This document shows, one piece after another, positions 43,758 to 52,609 of a stretch of 64,000 nt of DNA; positions within the stretch are counted from its first letter, which is position 1, and each line of letters starts with the position of its first letter. Source of the DNA: Armatimonadota bacterium (lineage in GTDB: Bacteria > Armatimonadota > HRBIN16); NCBI GenBank assembly GCA_026003175.1, contig BPGT01000001.1, forward strand, positions 1,402,839 through 1,466,838. The letters run 5' to 3'. Under the pieces are notes generated by a model. It was not told the origin of the DNA. It worked only from the letters and a program-made list of their open reading frames with translations, and did not search any database. A program made the position numbers and the translations under genes.

Positions 43758-46700
43758 ATGCGAAACGGGTGGAAGTGGCTTACATTATGTTTCGCCAGCC
43801 TGTGGGTGCTGACATGGGCTGTCAGTAGCCAGGCAGCGCCGAGCATCGGCGGTATTTCTATCCGTCCGCACAGGAACCTTCAGCAAGGAGCAACCGCAGA
43901 CGGTTCCGTAAACACCTGGTTTGTGGTCGGCGCGGATGTGACGCCTGGCTCCGACGAAGAGATTGTCAATACGGTGACGCTTGCTGTGGACGGGGTACTG
44001 GTCACATTATCGCCCATCGGTGGTGTGCGTTACCAGGCTGCCTTTCGCGGAAGCGACGTAGGGGTGGGCACACATAACCTTACTGTGGTGGTCGGCTGGA
44101 GCAATAACCAGGGACCTCAGAACCCTGTTACCGCTGACGCAGGCACTCTCATCGTCATCCCGCAGATTACAAACGTATTGTCGCGCGCCCAGCTGTGGCG
44201 CGTGAAGACGCTCTTCGACGATGAGGTTCTGGCAGCTGCTGACCCGTTGCAAAGAGACCCGCTTCGCCCTGACCCGCTGGACCTGCTCGCGCCGGACGAC
44301 GGTTCCAGCTCCACTCGCTACCGCTACCGCGTGGTTTACCGGCATCCATACGGGATTCCGCCGCAGCCGATCTATGAAGCGTTCAATATGAACCCTGCAA
44401 CCGGATTCTTTACCCACCAGTTTGTGGTAGATACCTTTATGCCACCACCTCCGTTTACCGCAGTACCCCATGCGACGCCAGTATGGGGCACCGGCAGGAA
44501 AGACACCAACGATTTCGGTGGTGTGTACATTTATATCGATGGAGAACCCCACTGGATGGTGCCGGTGTATAAGTTCGACTCCAGCGGTAATCCTGTGCCG
44601 CTTGGGACGCTGACGCCGCAGGATTTCCAGAACGGCGTAGTGTACGAGTACATCTGGGAACCTACCCACTACGAAAGTCAGTCCGGCGACACGCGCTACG
44701 GTTTGCCGTACAAGTACGGTCGTCCTACAGATAACGCCTTCGTGGTGGGCGCGTACGGTGTTCATGGATACGACTTCCGGGCAGGGGTAGACCATTTCCC
44801 GGTGGACATTGCCGGCGCTACCGCCGTCTTTGCACCTGGTAACCCGTTCCAGGACCCTGCCTATCCGCTGCCGTCTGCGGAGCATCCGCGTATTACGCCC
44901 GTGCTCAACGGCTTCCGTTCCATGTTCCAGCCGAACTTCCTGCATCTGGGCACGGTGCGCAAAGCAGCAGATGATACCACTGTCTTCTGGAACCCGGACC
45001 AGCAGCTGCCCAACGGACCGTTCCATCCACAACCCGGTCCGACCGCCCCGGGCACACAGTCCTTCCCGGTGGCGATGGGCACGGAAGATACGGTGTTCGA
45101 GTTCCGTATCGGCTACCAGGGTGACCGGGATCCGGCGTACATCAAAGTCTTCATCAGCAACGACTACACGGGTGAGAGCTATCCCTTGCAGCTGACGATG
45201 CAGCCTGAAAACCCCGCTCAAACCAACCCGGGCGTGTACGTGGCTCGCACGCGGCTGCCGCGGGGACCACATACCTACTACTTCGAAGCGAACGACGGCA
45301 CGCGTACGGTGCGATTCCCCGTGCGCCCGCTGGACGACCCGGTACTGCCCGCTGGTGGCATTCATACGAAGGGACGCAACTTCTTCATGGGACCCTTCGT
45401 CAATACCAAAGCGGTGCTCTCGGATTACTCGGTGACGCCAGCAACGGGCAAACAAGGCACCAACTACGTGTTCCGCGTAAAGTACACCGACCCGAACAAC
45501 CAACGTCCGGTGCGCGCACGGTTGCACATCCAGCTGAAGGATGACCCTGCGCCGCGCGGAACGTGGGTCACAGTGAACATGGTGCGTGAAAGCCCGGATT
45601 CGGTACAATACTCCGATGGGGTGGTGTACAAGTTCGATACGTCCTCCGACCCCAGTATCGTCCTGCAGCCGGGCACGAGACACTACTACTTCGAGTTCAG
45701 CGATAACTGGGGCGACCCATACGACCCCAACACCCTGCTGGAAGGTGAAACCACACTCCTGCCAGCCAACGCGACCACCGACCCGAACGACGACGCCAAC
45801 AAGGTGGTGGTGGAGAACACTATCGCTGGACCGATTGTGGTGGACAACAAGCAGCCGTATCTGGTGAAACCCGCTACCGCAGTCGGTACCGACGTGAACT
45901 GGGCACCCGACCCGGCGGATGTGGGTGGTGATTACCTGGCATCCGATACTTTCCAGAACACGGCTACGTCGTTCACCTTCCGCACCAAGTACGTGGACAA
46001 GAACAACGATGCGCCCACATTTATCAAGGTGCAATACCGCAACACGTCCGACCCGGGCAGCGTGTTCGAGCGCGACCTGAGCATCGCGCCAGGTAGCGGC
46101 ACACTGCACTCGGACGGTGTGGTATACCAGGTGACCGGTATCAAGCTACCTGTGGGGCAGACGGAGTTCCGCTTCACCACATCCGACGGCACAGTAGTAG
46201 TGACTACTGGCTGGCAGACCGGTCCCAACGTGGTGGCGAACACCGCTCCCGAACTGCTGGAGCCGACCGGCGGCACGGTCACCCCGACCAGCGGCGACCA
46301 GGGTACGCTTTACACCTTCCGCGTTATCTACAAGGATGCTGAGGGGCAGGCGCCGGTGTCCACCAACGGCGGATTCATCCGCGTGTGGATTGACGGCACC
46401 GAGTATGACATGGTACCCAACGGCACGCCTGACTATGTTAACGGCGCGCTGTTTGAATACGCAACCACGCTGGGCGCTGAACCCGCTATCCACCAGTACC
46501 ACTTTGTGGCATCGGATGGTGGTAACACCGTCCGCCTGCCGGTGACGGGCGAGTTCAGCGGTCCTAACGTAAACGACTTTAACAAACTCTCTAACCCGCG
46601 CGTGACCATCACTCCTGCAGGTAACAACGAGCCGCGCGGGCGTAGCGATGCGGCGTACGCCTTCCAGATTACCTTTACCAACCCCAACGGCACTCCGCCG

Positions 46701-49700
46701 GTGGGTAATATCGAGGTGCTGATAGACGGCACGCCGTACGTGCTGAACGAAACCATACCCGCTAGCCCGACATCTGCGGACTTCCGCAACGGCGTGACCT
46801 ATAGCCTGACGCTCAACGCACCGGCTGCGCCGGTGACGCCCGGACAGCACACCTTCCAGTTCCGCTTCCAGAACGGCGAGTTCATGACCTCGCAGCAGAA
46901 CGTAGCGGTGAACCACAAACCGGTGCTATCGGGCAACAAGGTGACCACCGATGGCAGCACGGCGGTAACGCAGGTTTCTAAGGTGGCGCGCCCCATCTTC
47001 GTGGTCACCTATCAGGACGCGGATAACGATGCGCCCAAGTTCGTGAAGCTGTTTATCGACGGCGACGCGACGGGCGTGAACATGACCTCCACCGGTGGTA
47101 CGGACTATCGGGCGGGCGTGGTGTATCGCTATCAAACTCCTGCTCCGCTGGCAATTGGTAACCACACCTATCGCATCGCGGCGCAGGATGCGGACCCGTT
47201 CGCCGAGGATGCAGCAGAAGTCAACGGTGCGTTTGAGGTGTTGAACTTCAAGCCGATATTGAGCAACGGTACGGTAACCCCCGCGACCGGCTCACATAAC
47301 GCAGCGTTCACCTACAGCGTGAAGTACACCGATGGTGATGGCGATGCTCCCGCTTTCGTGCGGGTGCGCATCCTGAAGCCGGACAGCACCGAGCAGGTGC
47401 TCGACCTCACTGGCTCGGGCAACTACGCACAAGGCGTGACCTTTACCGGTAGCATCCCGGCGAACTCGCGCCTGCTGGTGGGCGACTATCAGTTCCGCTT
47501 TGAGGCGAACGATGGCACCGTGGACGCCGACCCGTTGCTAGGTAACGGACCCACAGTGACCAACACTAAGCCGGCATTGAGCAACGGTTCGGTGGTACCG
47601 GTGCGCGAGTCAGGAAGCGCAGCGTTCCGCTACTCGGTGACCTATACCGATGCAGATGGCGACGCTCCAGAGTTCGTGCGGGTGGTGGTTGTCCAGCCTG
47701 ACAACTCCGAACGCACGCTGGATATGACCGGTAGCGGCACCGACTACACCACGGGCGTTATCTTCACCGCGGACGTGCCGGCGAACTCCAATCTCGCCCC
47801 CGGCAGCTATGCCTTCCGCTTCATCGCGCGAGACGACTACGGCGCAGACGCCGACCCGCTGACCGGAACCGGCCCGCAGGTGAACAACCCGCCGCAGCTG
47901 TTGAATCCGAGGGTCACTCCGGCTTCGGGCAAACTTAGCACAGAGTACGTGTACGAGGTGACCTATAAGGATGCCGATGGGGACGCTCCCACAGCGTTCA
48001 GCGGCACGCCCGGCGGTGAGGTGCAGGTCAATATCGACGGCACATGGTACGCCATGACGAAGGTCGGCACGGGCACCGACTACGTGGCTGGCGTCACCTA
48101 CCAGTTCAAGCGACGCCTGAGCGAGGGCACACACACCTTCCAGTTCCGCGCTCAGGACCAGTTTGACGCGGCAGTAGGTCCGGGAACAACCGTGCAGACC
48201 GGTCCGACCGTGAACAAGGCAACCCTGACGCTCACCGCACCCAGCGGTACCGCGGCGCTCGGTCAGACCGTTACGCTGAGCGGACAACTCACCTTGTCGG
48301 GCAGCACAACGGTCAACGCCTCGGTGCAGGTGGTGATTTCGCCACCGGTAGGCACGGGTGAGATAAAGAACGTCAACACCGCTGCCGACGGCTCCTTCTC
48401 GGTGCAGTTCACGCCGAACGTGACCGGCACATGGTCTGCCTACGCCTCGTGGGCTGGCAATGACGAGTACGACGGCGTGAATAGCGCACCGATAACGATA
48501 CAGGTGCAGGGGGCAACGTTTACCATCCAGCCGGGTACCAGCATGGTTTCCATCCCGCTGATACCACCATCCAGCGACCCCGACTTTCTGTTCGGGTTCG
48601 ACACCAGCACCATCAATCTCGTCCGCTGGTCACCGCTGGCGAATCGCTATGTGAGCAGTGGCAGTGTGGTGGCGCAGGCTGGTGCAGCTTACTGGGTGCG
48701 TGCGACGAGTGCGGTGAACGTATCGCCGGTGGGTACGCTGGCAGACCAGACCCAGCCGTTCTCCATCCAGCTCGCACAGGGCTGGAACATGATAGGCTCG
48801 GTGTATCTGCAACCTACGCTTCTGGGCGCAGCGCAAGTGCGCGTAGCCGGTCAGGTGATGACCCTTGCCGAGGCGGCGAACAGAGGTCTGGTACGCGACT
48901 ACGCATGGCGCTACGACCCGGTAGCTCGCGCCTACAGGCTAGTGAGCGCAGGTGAGAACCTGCAGCCCTTCGTAGGTTACTGGATACGCGCTCTGGTAGA
49001 CGCCGAGCTGATTCTCAACCCGCCCGGAAGCCGTTCCGCAGGCGGTACGCAGATAACGCGCTCGGCGAAGATGAACGAAGGCGACTGGATGGTGCAGCTG
49101 GTAGCCCGCGCTGGCGAGGCTGTGGACGCCGACAACTACATCGGCGTGTCGAGCAATAGCCTGCAGGTGGAGAAGCCTGCTCCGCTGGAGAACTATGTGC
49201 ATGTGCAGCTGCTATCGCCGGAGAGCAACGCTCCGCTAGCAGTGGATGTGCGACGCAGTGCCGGAGCGAAGCAGGTGTACACTTTTGAAGTGCTCACCGA
49301 CATGCCGAACACACCGGTTACCCTCTCCTGGCCCAATCTGGCGAAGATTAGCCGCAACGTCGAGATGGTACTGGTGGATGTAGACGCCAACGTGCGGCGC
49401 GTCCTGACCACCCTGCCGTCTTACACCTACAACAGCGGTGCGAACGGCGGCACTCGCCGGTTCCAGATAATCGTGCAGCCACGTGTGCGCACGGCGGCGA
49501 TAATTAGCAACGTGCGTGTGGCGCAGACCCGTTCGGTGGGCGGCACTCGCGTGCAGATTAGCTACGCGCTGAGCGCGGAGGCGTCGGTAGCGGTGCAGAT
49601 TACCGATGCTACCGGCAAACCGATACGCGCTCTGCAGGCTGGACAAGCGGCTGGACGCGGTGTGAACAGCCTCACCTGGGACGGGCGCAACAGCGCGGGC

Positions 49701-49799
49701 GTGGCGGTGCCGGCTGGCGCCTACATGGTGAGGATAACCGCCACCACCGAAGACGGACAGACCGCCAGCGTGGTTCAGCCGGTCGTCCTGACGAGGTAA
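43758..49799 (+). CDS. Giant exported protein D: Ig/cadherin-like repeats, shared C-terminal module
   Basis: A 2013-residue protein with a signal peptide (LCFASLWVLTWAVSSQA). From about residue 540 to 1490 it has about ten degenerate beta-sandwich repeats of about 100 residues, with recurring YTDADGDAPEFVRV, GTDYVAGVTY and a closing tract such as THTFQFRAQD. An Ig-like domain follows, then the shared module (about 1587-2013) with TSMVSIPL, GWNMIGS, VGYWIRA, SLTWDGRNSAGV and tail PVVLTR. The acidic DxDGD loops suggest calcium-stiffened domains. This architecture is that of a fibrous adhesin or surface-layer-associated protein. The ATG at 43758 has AGGGAGAG; the ATG at 43734 is poorly placed. 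Confidence 0.8.
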   Translation: MRNGWKWLTLCFASLWVLTWAVSSQAAPSIGGISIRPHRNLQQGATADGSVNTWFVVGADVTPGSDEEIVNTVTLAVDGVLVTLSPIGGVRYQAAFRGSDVGVGTHNLTVVVGWSNNQGPQNPVTADAGTLIVIPQITNVLSRAQLWRVKTLFDDEVLAAADPLQRDPLRPDPLDLLAPDDGSSSTRYRYRVVYRHPYGIPPQPIYEAFNMNPATGFFTHQFVVDTFMPPPPFTAVPHATPVWGTGRKDTNDFGGVYIYIDGEPHWMVPVYKFDSSGNPVPLGTLTPQDFQNGVVYEYIWEPTHYESQSGDTRYGLPYKYGRPTDNAFVVGAYGVHGYDFRAGVDHFPVDIAGATAVFAPGNPFQDPAYPLPSAEHPRITPVLNGFRSMFQPNFLHLGTVRKAADDTTVFWNPDQQLPNGPFHPQPGPTAPGTQSFPVAMGTEDTVFEFRIGYQGDRDPAYIKVFISNDYTGESYPLQLTMQPENPAQTNPGVYVARTRLPRGPHTYYFEANDGTRTVRFPVRPLDDPVLPAGGIHTKGRNFFMGPFVNTKAVLSDYSVTPATGKQGTNYVFRVKYTDPNNQRPVRARLHIQLKDDPAPRGTWVTVNMVRESPDSVQYSDGVVYKFDTSSDPSIVLQPGTRHYYFEFSDNWGDPYDPNTLLEGETTLLPANATTDPNDDANKVVVENTIAGPIVVDNKQPYLVKPATAVGTDVNWAPDPADVGGDYLASDTFQNTATSFTFRTKYVDKNNDAPTFIKVQYRNTSDPGSVFERDLSIAPGSGTLHSDGVVYQVTGIKLPVGQTEFRFTTSDGTVVVTTGWQTGPNVVANTAPELLEPTGGTVTPTSGDQGTLYTFRVIYKDAEGQAPVSTNGGFIRVWIDGTEYDMVPNGTPDYVNGALFEYATTLGAEPAIHQYHFVASDGGNTVRLPVTGEFSGPNVNDFNKLSNPRVTITPAGNNEPRGRSDAAYAFQITFTNPNGTPPVGNIEVLIDGTPYVLNETIPASPTSADFRNGVTYSLTLNAPAAPVTPGQHTFQFRFQNGEFMTSQQNVAVNHKPVLSGNKVTTDGSTAVTQVSKVARPIFVVTYQDADNDAPKFVKLFIDGDATGVNMTSTGGTDYRAGVVYRYQTPAPLAIGNHTYRIAAQDADPFAEDAAEVNGAFEVLNFKPILSNGTVTPATGSHNAAFTYSVKYTDGDGDAPAFVRVRILKPDSTEQVLDLTGSGNYAQGVTFTGSIPANSRLLVGDYQFRFEANDGTVDADPLLGNGPTVTNTKPALSNGSVVPVRESGSAAFRYSVTYTDADGDAPEFVRVVVVQPDNSERTLDMTGSGTDYTTGVIFTADVPANSNLAPGSYAFRFIARDDYGADADPLTGTGPQVNNPPQLLNPRVTPASGKLSTEYVYEVTYKDADGDAPTAFSGTPGGEVQVNIDGTWYAMTKVGTGTDYVAGVTYQFKRRLSEGTHTFQFRAQDQFDAAVGPGTTVQTGPTVNKATLTLTAPSGTAALGQTVTLSGQLTLSGSTTVNASVQVVISPPVGTGEIKNVNTAADGSFSVQFTPNVTGTWSAYASWAGNDEYDGVNSAPITIQVQGATFTIQPGTSMVSIPLIPPSSDPDFLFGFDTSTINLVRWSPLANRYVSSGSVVAQAGAAYWVRATSAVNVSPVGTLADQTQPFSIQLAQGWNMIGSVYLQPTLLGAAQVRVAGQVMTLAEAANRGLVRDYAWRYDPVARAYRLVSAGENLQPFVGYWIRALVDAELILNPPGSRSAGGTQITRSAKMNEGDWMVQLVARAGEAVDADNYIGVSSNSLQVEKPAPLENYVHVQLLSPESNAPLAVDVRRSAGAKQVYTFEVLTDMPNTPVTLSWPNLAKISRNVEMVLVDVDANVRRVLTTLPSYTYNSGANGGTRRFQIIVQPRVRTAAIISNVRVAQTRSVGGTRVQISYALSAEASVAVQITDATGKPIRALQAGQAAGRGVNSLTWDGRNSAGVAVPAGAYMVRITATTEDGQTASVVQPVVLTR

Positions 49800-49806
49800 A
49801 TGGGGA

Positions 49807-49836
49807 GGGCTTCCCCCCTCAGGGGAAGCCCCTTTT
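49807..49836 (+). terminator. Intrinsic terminator after protein D
   Basis: A perfect ten-base stem GGGCTTCCCC (49807-49816) / GGGGAAGCCC (49822-49831), a five-base loop and TTTT. It should end or reduce transcription between protein D and the second CsgG-like gene. Confidence 0.75.
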
Positions 49837-49873
49837 CTGAACATTTTGAGCACGATGAGGAGGTTCTGAAGCA

Positions 49874-50644
49874 ATGAATCCTTTCCGACGGGCATCCGTG
49901 CGGATGTGGACGGCGCGAGCGGTGGTGCTTGCGATGCTATCCCCGATCCTGTTCAGTCCTGCTGTAGCGGTAGCTGCACAGGGCAAGCCGCTACCGCCAA
50001 CGGTGCTGGTGCTGCCTTTCGCGCCCTCCCAGCAGATTAGCGCGGCTGTACCCGCGACGCTCGGCGCCAGCCTGACCCGCGCGGTGACGTCGAGCCTGAG
50101 AGGCACCGGTAAGTTCGACATAATGCAATTCAGCGCAGCCAACCCTTCCATCGCGCGTTCGGTGGAAGAAGGGCGATTGCGTGTGCCGGACATCACACCA
50201 CCTTTCGAGGACACCGAGCTGGCTGTGCGCATAGCGCGTGAAGTCGGAACGGACTATGCTCTTGCTGGTGTCATCGAGGACTACAGCTACGATTCAGATG
50301 CGCACAAAGCCTCGCTGACGGTGTCGGTGCAGTGGGTGGAGGTGAAGAGCGGGCGCGCCCTGAAGACGGTTGCCATTTCCGTCGAAGCAACGGGAACTGC
50401 TACCAGCACGCAGGACGAGGTGAACGCCAAGGCGGTCACCGAAGCGGTCAATCGTGTGCTACAGGAGCTGGCACTCGGCGAGGTCAGCGTCGTGCAGCCC
50501 GGCGCAGCTCCTGTCAAGAAGCCCAGCGTGAAGCGCGGCTCGAATGTAGGCTGGATTGTGCTGGGGCTAGGCTTGATTGCTGCCCTTGCGTCCGGTGCGC
50601 GTGGCGGTGGTGCTGGTCTGGATACCCCTCCTCCGCCCCCATAG
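49874..50644 (+). CDS. CsgG-like exported protein 2
   Basis: A 256-residue protein with a signal peptide (VVLAMLSPILFSPAVAVAAQ). The body reads PTVLVLPFAPSQQI, then a helix, KFDIMQFSAANPSI, and GTDYALAGVIEDYSYD, the alternating pattern of the CsgG/TolB-N-like fold. Near the C-terminus a hydrophobic helix (VGWIVLGLGLIAALA) precedes a Pro-rich tail. The layout parallels the N-terminal half of the protein at 36176, so the two are probably paralogues flanking the giant genes. GAGGAGG precedes the ATG. No lipobox is seen, unlike true CsgG. Confidence 0.6.
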   Translation: MNPFRRASVRMWTARAVVLAMLSPILFSPAVAVAAQGKPLPPTVLVLPFAPSQQISAAVPATLGASLTRAVTSSLRGTGKFDIMQFSAANPSIARSVEEGRLRVPDITPPFEDTELAVRIAREVGTDYALAGVIEDYSYDSDAHKASLTVSVQWVEVKSGRALKTVAISVEATGTATSTQDEVNAKAVTEAVNRVLQELALGEVSVVQPGAAPVKKPSVKRGSNVGWIVLGLGLIAALASGARGGGAGLDTPPPPP

Positions 50645-50662
50645 TTCTGGAGGCGATGGTGC

Positions 50663-52603
50663 GTGAACCTGCGCTCGGGAATCTTTTACCTTCTGCTGAT
50701 AGTCTGGAGCGGCGTTGCCTGGGGGGCAGCGCCGCTTTATAGCATCAAACTGTCTGTATCCCCCTCGGTGCTTCTATCGGATGGCAAGTCGGTCGCGTTG
50801 CTCAGCGCGGAAGTGCGCGACGACAAGGGCAACCTGGTGCCGGACGGCACACAGGTGCAGTTCAGCGCGTCGCAGGGTGTGCTGCGTGATGCGGTAGTCG
50901 CTACCAGCGCGGGTATAGCCCGAACCCAGCTGACCAGCAGTACCCTGCCGGGCGTCGCCACCGTCACCGCGACCATACCCGGTGCATCCGCCTTCGAGGA
51001 AACCCGGGTAGTTTTCACCGATGACCCTGATATGCTCCGCCAGCGAGTCAATACCTACCTGTTCACCAGCCCGCAGTATCTGGCTTACAGCGTGGATTGG
51101 CGCAGTGTCGAGGCGATCTCTTCTGAACAAAAGGCAGAGGTGGTTATCGGCAATTTGCGCTTGCAGGCGCGAAGCTACCAGTACCGACTGGACGAGGACA
51201 TGTTGGTGGCGGAGGGAGCCATCCTGACACGAGGCAAAAGAACCCTGGTGGCGGAAAGGATACGCTACTATCCACGCCGTGACGAAGGGCAGGCGATAAT
51301 CGTTGAAAACGGGCAGATACGTGAGGTCGTTTTTAAGGGACCTCTCTGGGAACAAGAACCGGTTGTCTTCAGCAGACCCGATGCCTATGCCTACACCGAC
51401 CTCTCCGCTAGTGAACTGCTGTTCGTTGCGGAAAGCGCGGTGCTACTACCCGGCGAACGCATCCAGTTTCGCCATGTGAAGATGTATGTTGCGGGACAGA
51501 AGCTGTTGACGATGCCAATGTACGACCTCTCCTTCCGCACGAGTGAGGCGCTGGGGCAACAGATTGTGGGTGTCAATTCGGGCGGGTTGACGCTGGACCT
51601 GCCGTTCTATTATGTGGTATCGCCACAGGCGGTAGGGGCGTTGCGATTGCGCCACGCACAACGGGTGGGACGCGCAGTGTACGCGATACGCCCGGGCTGG
51701 TCCCTAGACCTTGAACATACATACAGCCGTCCGGGAATAATGGAAGGAGCGTTTGCGCTGACCAGCTTGACGCGAGGAGACTGGGGGCTTCGTTGGAATC
51801 ACGCACACTGGTTCAGCCAGAACGCCAGCACGCACCTGTATGTGGACGTGCCCGCGCACCGTAACCTGTACATCAACAGCGGCTTGTCCTACGGGTTTGG
51901 GCAGGGACGTATTGGATTAAACCTGTCGGGCGGGCAGAACCTGTCGGGCACGCGCTATCGCGACCTGCGCAGCGACCTCTACGTGGAGAGCAACCCGCTG
52001 AAACTGGGCGGTTTACTGAAAATGACCGTTTCCACCACATTCAGTAGCCGCGTGAGCGAGTTCGCCGACCAGCGTGTGCGCACCGATGGCGCGGGACTGC
52101 GTTCTCGCCTGTACACTGTTCCTCTGCGACTGGCGGGCTTCACGGTGAACTCTTCCTTGATGGCAAGCTACCTGTGGGGCAACAGCCAAACCACCGGTTC
52201 CAGCCTGTTAGCGACGGTTTCCGCCAGCAGAGGACTCTGGGACGGTGCGCTACTAAGTCTAACCTACGACTACACCCACGACCGTCTGGTGCAGGTAACC
52301 GGCTATGGCAGGCATCGGCTCAGCGGGATGTTCGCCTGGTCCGTGGGGCAACGATTCAATGCGTCTCTGGTGGGTACGCGGATACTGGATAGCGACTCCA
52401 CGACCCTCTTTGCCGACGCTTCCTATCGCCTGAGCTCGTTATGGCGTGTGGGAGCAAACTTCAGCTTCAATCGCTTTCAGGGCACACGTTATAACGACCT
52501 GGAGCTGTCTATTGGTTACCGGATAGGTGTTCGCGAATTGCTGCTCACGTGGTCCAGCCTGACCCGCCGGTGGCAGGTAGACCTGATTGCAGCGGGGTTC
52601 TAG
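50663..52603 (+). CDS. LptD/OstA-like outer-membrane protein with N-terminal Ig-like domain
   Basis: A 646-residue protein with a signal peptide (FYLLLIVWSGVAWGAA). Residues about 20-120 form an invasin-type Ig-like domain (VALLSAEVRDDKGNLVPDGT). About 145-220 is an LptA/OstA-type beta-jellyroll (VVIGNLRLQARSYQYRLDED, LVAERIRYY). The remaining 400 residues alternate short amphipathic strands, as in the LptD barrel, and end in F. True LptD brings LPS to the outer surface; the extra Ig domain and the position behind surface-protein genes make another cargo possible. The start is GTG at 50663 after GGAGG. Confidence 0.7.
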   Translation: MNLRSGIFYLLLIVWSGVAWGAAPLYSIKLSVSPSVLLSDGKSVALLSAEVRDDKGNLVPDGTQVQFSASQGVLRDAVVATSAGIARTQLTSSTLPGVATVTATIPGASAFEETRVVFTDDPDMLRQRVNTYLFTSPQYLAYSVDWRSVEAISSEQKAEVVIGNLRLQARSYQYRLDEDMLVAEGAILTRGKRTLVAERIRYYPRRDEGQAIIVENGQIREVVFKGPLWEQEPVVFSRPDAYAYTDLSASELLFVAESAVLLPGERIQFRHVKMYVAGQKLLTMPMYDLSFRTSEALGQQIVGVNSGGLTLDLPFYYVVSPQAVGALRLRHAQRVGRAVYAIRPGWSLDLEHTYSRPGIMEGAFALTSLTRGDWGLRWNHAHWFSQNASTHLYVDVPAHRNLYINSGLSYGFGQGRIGLNLSGGQNLSGTRYRDLRSDLYVESNPLKLGGLLKMTVSTTFSSRVSEFADQRVRTDGAGLRSRLYTVPLRLAGFTVNSSLMASYLWGNSQTTGSSLLATVSASRGLWDGALLSLTYDYTHDRLVQVTGYGRHRLSGMFAWSVGQRFNASLVGTRILDSDSTTLFADASYRLSSLWRVGANFSFNRFQGTRYNDLELSIGYRIGVRELLLTWSSLTRRWQVDLIAAGF

Positions 52604-52609
52604 ATTTCG

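Noticed and set aside
44007-46109. A 700-codon leftward open frame
   Set aside because: Antisense shadow of the repeat protein D, without start signal or recognisable domain.
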